Source: Marinobacter sp. F3R11
GTDB taxonomy: Bacteria > Pseudomonadota > Gammaproteobacteria > Pseudomonadales > Oleiphilaceae
DNA: 64,000 nt
Direction of reading: 5' to 3'
NCBI RefSeq assembly: GCF_003318275.1
Contig: NZ_QOCH01000014.1
Span: 2,003-66,002 of the forward strand
Below are positions 60,734 through 64,000 of the stretch, piece by piece. The notes under the pieces were generated by a model. That model made no database searches, was not told the DNA's origin, and was given only the letters and a program-made list of their open reading frames with translations. The position numbers and the translations under genes are program-made. How positions within the stretch are numbered: the stretch's first letter is position 1; each line of letters begins with the position of its first letter.

Positions 60734-61308
60734 AAACTCCGATTTTCCCCCTTAACTCCATTGTGCTGCCTGGCGGAAGAATTCCATTGCAGCTGTTTGA
60801 ACCGCGCTATATCGATATGCTGACCAGCTGTCTGAAGAATGATCAGGGGTTTGTCATAGCTTTGCTGCGTGACGGTGAGGAAACGGGAGATCTGGTGTCT
60901 TTTTATAAAATCGGCACCTATGTCCGCATTATTGATTTCCAGCAATTGGACAACGGGTTGCTGGGGATTACCGTAGAAGGCGAGTCTAAAGTTGCTATTG
61001 CGCAGAGCTGGCGGCAGGGTGATGGGTTAAACCTTGGAGAAGTGGAGTTCGTGCCGGAAGAAGCTTCCGAAGCTATCCCTGTTGCCTTTCATGAGTTGCC
61101 TTCTGTTTTGCGTGCGCTTTTTCAGCATCCGGTTATTGCTGAGTTAGGTATGCGAGTCGATTATGAGGATGCCCGGGATGTCAGCTGGCGGTTGACCGAG
61201 CTCTTGCCTCTGGATAAGCAGGAAAAGCAGAACCTTGTGGAAATGCGGGATCCCCTTGCGCGCCTGGAGCGTTTGCAGGGATTGCTTGAGGCTCTCGACG
61301 AGGGCTGA
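60730..61308 (+). CDS. Stand-alone Lon N-terminal (substrate-binding) domain protein
   Basis: 192 aa. IFPLNSIVLPGGRIPLQLFEPRYIDML at residues 4-30 is the PUA-like start of the Lon substrate-binding domain. DRFVIA-type segments, here GFVIALLRDGEE, follow. No AAA+ or protease part is present. Such proteins are widespread and mostly uncharacterised. Starts inside the stop of the HDOD gene (ATGA) and ends 6 nt before the convergent DedA-PAP2 gene. Confidence 0.88.
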   Translation: MKTPIFPLNSIVLPGGRIPLQLFEPRYIDMLTSCLKNDQGFVIALLRDGEETGDLVSFYKIGTYVRIIDFQQLDNGLLGITVEGESKVAIAQSWRQGDGLNLGEVEFVPEEASEAIPVAFHELPSVLRALFQHPVIAELGMRVDYEDARDVSWRLTELLPLDKQEKQNLVEMRDPLARLERLQGLLEALDEG

Positions 61309-61314
61309 TGTCTT

Positions 61315-62766
61315 TTACAGAACCGGAGCATACTTCTGGATGGCGTCTGACCACATGAAGCAGATATAGCTTGCAAGGTAGATCAGCCAGACCAGTGCCG
61401 CCAGAACACTCACTACATCCGGCGCGATAGGCACTCTGTCAAACCTGCTGAAACTGGCTCTTGTCGCCCCCGTGATTGCCAGTCCAAGCAGTAACCCCCC
61501 CAGGATATCGCTGAACCAGTGCACGCCCAGATAAAGCCTGCTCAAGGATACAGGGATCAGTGGTAACGAGAGCAGTATGTACGTTTGCCAGCGCTTGCGC
61601 TTGCTGGTTTCTGCAGCGACGAAGCTGGCGAGCAGCGTAACAAGTACTGTAATGCCTGTGGTATGGCCGCTGGGAAAGGAGCCGGATGATGGTGGGGTTG
61701 CAACCTGATCCGGGCGCACTGTGCCGATCACAGATTTCAGTCCCCAGACCAGCGCAATGGTTATGGCTGTGGCCAGAAGGATATGCACGGCCGCCGCATA
61801 GTGGCCTCGAAAAGCCAATGCAAGGCATGCCAGTACTGCCGCCGCGATCAGAACCGGTGGGTCGCCCATGAGTGTGGCCGCGATCGCAGGCGCATCAAAC
61901 AATGGCCGCCGTAAATCACTGAACCATTGCAGCGTCAGTTGATCGAAAGGTTTGATTATTTCTGTCGTGACTGTGAGCTGACTCCAGAAAATAAACAGGG
62001 CAACGGAGCCGAAGGCCAGCATCAGCGAGGCTAGTGGGAACTCACCTTCATGTGCCGGGCGCTTATTGGTGTAAAGCCGCCAGAAGCGGTGGGTTGCGTC
62101 ATATTGTGCCATTTGCCGCTGCAGCCACAGATAAATCCGGCCATTTTCAGCGAGGCCAAGCTGGAAACGAAATAGAATGATATAGATCGCCGCCAGAGTC
62201 GCGAGACTAACGCCGGTAACCAGGTAGAAGTGAGGTGGTGGCTGTACCTCACTAGCGAGGGCGCTTCCCACAAGAAAACCAGGCAGGATGTAAACTGGTG
62301 CCCAGCCAATGGCCGACCCTATGTTGAACGTAAGAAAGCGGCGCCAGGACATCAGAAGGGCACCTGCTATCAACGGGATCACCGGCCGGATCGGTCCTAC
62401 GAAGCGTCCGATAATGACACTTTTGCCTCCGTGGCTGTGGAAGAAGTGCTCGCCTTTGGTAATCAGCTCCGGGTAACGGCTCAGTGGCCACACACTGGTC
62501 AGTCGGCCCTGAAAAAGTCTGCCAATGGCAAAGCTCACGGTATCTCCCGCAATTGCTCCGAGCCCGGCCCATGCCAGTACCGGCATCAGAGGCATGCCTG
62601 TCTGCGCAGCCAGTGCGGCAATGGCAAACAGTAGTGCAACGCCAGGAACGATGATACCCGCAACCGCGAGCGATTCGACAAAAGCAGTACTGAAAAGAGC
62701 AAATGATAACCATCCCGGGTTGGCGCTCAGCCACGCGGCCAGATCCGGAAACCAGGCGTTGTTCAT
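61315..62766 (-). CDS. DedA-PAP2 fusion membrane protein
   Basis: 483 aa. The N-terminal half (about 1-210) is a DedA/VTT domain: FALFSTAFVESLAVAGIIVPG, GAIAGDTVSFAIGRLFQGR and GRFVGPIRPVIPLIAGALLMSWRRFLTFN (outline), as in undecaprenyl-phosphate or phospholipid flippases. The C-terminal half (about 230-450) is a PAP2 phosphatase with KSVIGTVRP, SGSFPSGHTTGITV and SRLYLGVHWFSDILGG, all three catalytic motifs intact. The fusion would couple lipid-phosphate hydrolysis with lipid translocation at the membrane. Its start overlaps the stop of the upstream GGDEF gene (ATGA). Confidence 0.9.
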   Translation of the reverse strand: MNNAWFPDLAAWLSANPGWLSFALFSTAFVESLAVAGIIVPGVALLFAIAALAAQTGMPLMPVLAWAGLGAIAGDTVSFAIGRLFQGRLTSVWPLSRYPELITKGEHFFHSHGGKSVIIGRFVGPIRPVIPLIAGALLMSWRRFLTFNIGSAIGWAPVYILPGFLVGSALASEVQPPPHFYLVTGVSLATLAAIYIILFRFQLGLAENGRIYLWLQRQMAQYDATHRFWRLYTNKRPAHEGEFPLASLMLAFGSVALFIFWSQLTVTTEIIKPFDQLTLQWFSDLRRPLFDAPAIAATLMGDPPVLIAAAVLACLALAFRGHYAAAVHILLATAITIALVWGLKSVIGTVRPDQVATPPSSGSFPSGHTTGITVLVTLLASFVAAETSKRKRWQTYILLSLPLIPVSLSRLYLGVHWFSDILGGLLLGLAITGATRASFSRFDRVPIAPDVVSVLAALVWLIYLASYICFMWSDAIQKYAPVL

Positions 62767-63761
62767 GTACTGAGCGTCTCTCCCGGGCAGAACCAGGCCG
62801 AGTCAGCACCGCGCCGGCGGGCTTCAAGCATCGCCTGATGTGCACGTTTCCGGAGTGTGTCGGTGCGGGTATCACCGCTACCGCGCGTTGTGCAGCCCAG
62901 GCTTACGGTGGCCTTGCCGATCACTGGCCAATGGTTTTCGGAGACGGTGCGCCTTATGCGCTCGGCAATCACCCGTGCGCCTTCCTCCGAAGTGAAAGGC
63001 AGGATCAGGAAGAACTCCGAGTCGTTCAGGGTGTACAGAGTGTCGCCCGCACGGATTACTCCGAACAGGTGTTGGGTCATATTGTAAAATAATCCCTGCA
63101 TACCGGGTTTTCCGTGGAGGTCCGTCGCCTCGTCGGCATAGTCTATGGTCAGGTTGATCACCGAGAGACTATGGCCAGTGGCAATTGCCCGGCTGATTTC
63201 TTTTTGCAATGTCTCGTCGAGAAAGCGGGCGTTGTGGGCGCCTGTAACCGGATCGGTAATGGCAAGGTCTTCTGCAGACTGGGCCATATGGTCGTAATGC
63301 CATATATAAAGTGCAGCGACTGTCAGGGTTATGAGCAGGCCGCTGACTGCCGTGAGGGCATCTGCGGGAGGCTGCTTCACAAAAAGCAGGACTGCCATGG
63401 GACCAAGCAGGAGCAGGGACAGCATGAGTGCCTGGCGGAGGGGTAGTATCAGCAGGTTGAGGACCAAAAGCGGCATGGCCCAGTGGGTGATGCCTGTACT
63501 GTTCATTGTCAGCATGGCCGCCAGAAGTCCGCTGTTCAGGCCAGTGAGAATAATCAGGTGGCCGGGGGCAGAGAGTTGGTGCCGTCGACTCAGTAGCGTA
63601 TAGGCAACACCCGCAAGTGTCAGGGTAGCCATGCCGGCGGCCAGGTAGAAAAGCTCATAAAAACCATAGCGAAAGTTTTGCAGTGCCAAAGTGGAAATGA
63701 ACAGGGTGGCAAGTCCGTAGCCAATGCTGTGGGTCCAGGTTCTCAGCCGCGTTTCTGTCAT
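62763..63761 (-). CDS. Membrane protein with degenerate GGDEF domain
   Basis: 332 aa. About six membrane spans fill residues 10-155. The C-terminal GGDEF fold starts with ITDPVTGAHNARFLDETLQKE (canonical DPLTGLxNR). Where GG(D/E)EF should stand the sequence reads LNDSEFFLIL, so both glycines of the signature are lost. The downstream segment ARVIAERIRRTVSENHW and VTVSLGC-like VSLGCTTR are normal. Probably not an active diguanylate cyclase; it could be a receptor or partner. It lies between another GGDEF gene (ATGA overlap) and the DedA-PAP2 gene (ATGA overlap). Confidence 0.85.
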   Translation of the reverse strand: MTETRLRTWTHSIGYGLATLFISTLALQNFRYGFYELFYLAAGMATLTLAGVAYTLLSRRHQLSAPGHLIILTGLNSGLLAAMLTMNSTGITHWAMPLLVLNLLILPLRQALMLSLLLLGPMAVLLFVKQPPADALTAVSGLLITLTVAALYIWHYDHMAQSAEDLAITDPVTGAHNARFLDETLQKEISRAIATGHSLSVINLTIDYADEATDLHGKPGMQGLFYNMTQHLFGVIRAGDTLYTLNDSEFFLILPFTSEEGARVIAERIRRTVSENHWPVIGKATVSLGCTTRGSGDTRTDTLRKRAHQAMLEARRRGADSAWFCPGETLST

Positions 63762-64000
63762 GTTGCAGATCCCTCCGCATTTGGCTGGGCCCGGCTGATC
63801 GGTGTCCGGGTGCTGTAGGCCTGAGTACGGTTGCCGCCCTGTTGCTGTGCGCGCCTAAGCGCGTTAGCCGCACTCTGATGCAAGCTGTTTGCATCATCTC
63901 CGATGTTTAATCCGGCTACACCGGTGCTGACTGTAAGGTTCATACCGTGGGTTTCCAGCAGGGAGCAGAGTCCTTTTCGGATTGTTTCTGCCTGGGTGAT
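63758..64000 (-). CDS. GGDEF-domain protein, C-terminal part (cut by window edge)
   Basis: 80 residues are visible before the stop, the rest lies beyond 64000. The start of the visible part, ITQAETIRKGLCSLLETHG followed by MNLTVSTGVAGLN and LHQSAANALRRAQQQGGNR, is the end of a GGDEF domain (AExIR, LTVSIGVA, A-ALYxAKxxGxNR). The signature motif itself is outside the window, so activity cannot be judged. Its stop overlaps the start of the next gene. Confidence 0.8.
   Translation of the reverse strand: MTQAETIRKGLCSLLETHGMNLTVSTGVAGLNIGDDANSLHQSAANALRRAQQQGGNRTQAYSTRTPISRAQPNAEGSAT

Overview
The window looks like a chromosomal segment of a marine gammaproteobacterium, most likely Marinobacter or a close relative. 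This rests on family resemblance and gene order, since no search could be run. The order lpxC, dciA (convergent), M23 peptidase, secA, argJ, Nudix-ThiE-like follows the Pseudomonas-type arrangement. A full petABC operon next to sspAB, rnpB just upstream of mraZ, and meso-DAP-type MurE also point to Gammaproteobacteria. Base composition and gene density look even throughout. I see no phage, insertion sequence, integron, CRISPR array or tRNA gene.

Layout. 1-3385 is the distal end of an rRNA operon: 16S-23S spacer with boxA, 23S, 5S and terminator. 3484-8841 holds leuA, an enlarged holD-like gene, rimI, prfC and a TatD-type hydrolase, echoing the E. coli holD-rimI-prfC-yjjV neighbourhood. 8842-14002 carries rplM-rpsI, petABC (cytochrome bc1) and sspA-sspB, each group closed by a clear terminator. 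14004-16994 is the reverse-strand lpoA-yraN-diaA group facing away from rsmI. RNase P RNA lies at 17949-18309.

18520-36738 is a complete division and cell-wall (dcw) cluster, mraZ to ftsZ, followed by lpxC. Its promoter has four GTGG boxes at exact 10-bp spacing, the expected MraZ operator. dciA is convergent to lpxC, and a terminator-like hairpin for the dcw transcript lies inside dciA. Then come an M23 peptidase, secA, argJ, a Nudix/ThiE-like fusion, moaC and ribA. The reverse-strand run NRDE-xseB-ispA-dxs supplies isoprenoid precursors. A TauE/SafE permease, lgt, thyA and folA follow, with a long-armed palindromic element between thyA and folA. The right end has a DEAD-box helicase, a thioesterase-fold protein, a haloalkane dehalogenase homologue with its nucleophile Asp replaced by Asn, a small unknown protein, an AI-2E-family permease, ilvD, a cNMP-HDOD/Lon-N pair, and a reverse-strand group of two GGDEF genes (one degenerate, one cut by the window edge) and a DedA-PAP2 fusion.

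Most of the window is core housekeeping, and I do not see a convincing undescribed multi-gene system. The items most worth follow-up are the altered dehalogenase, the thyA-folA palindromic element, a shared palindrome (TGGTAAT, 3 nt, A/C, TTACCA) upstream of both rplM and petA, the enlarged psi subunit, and the GGDEF/DedA-PAP2 group.
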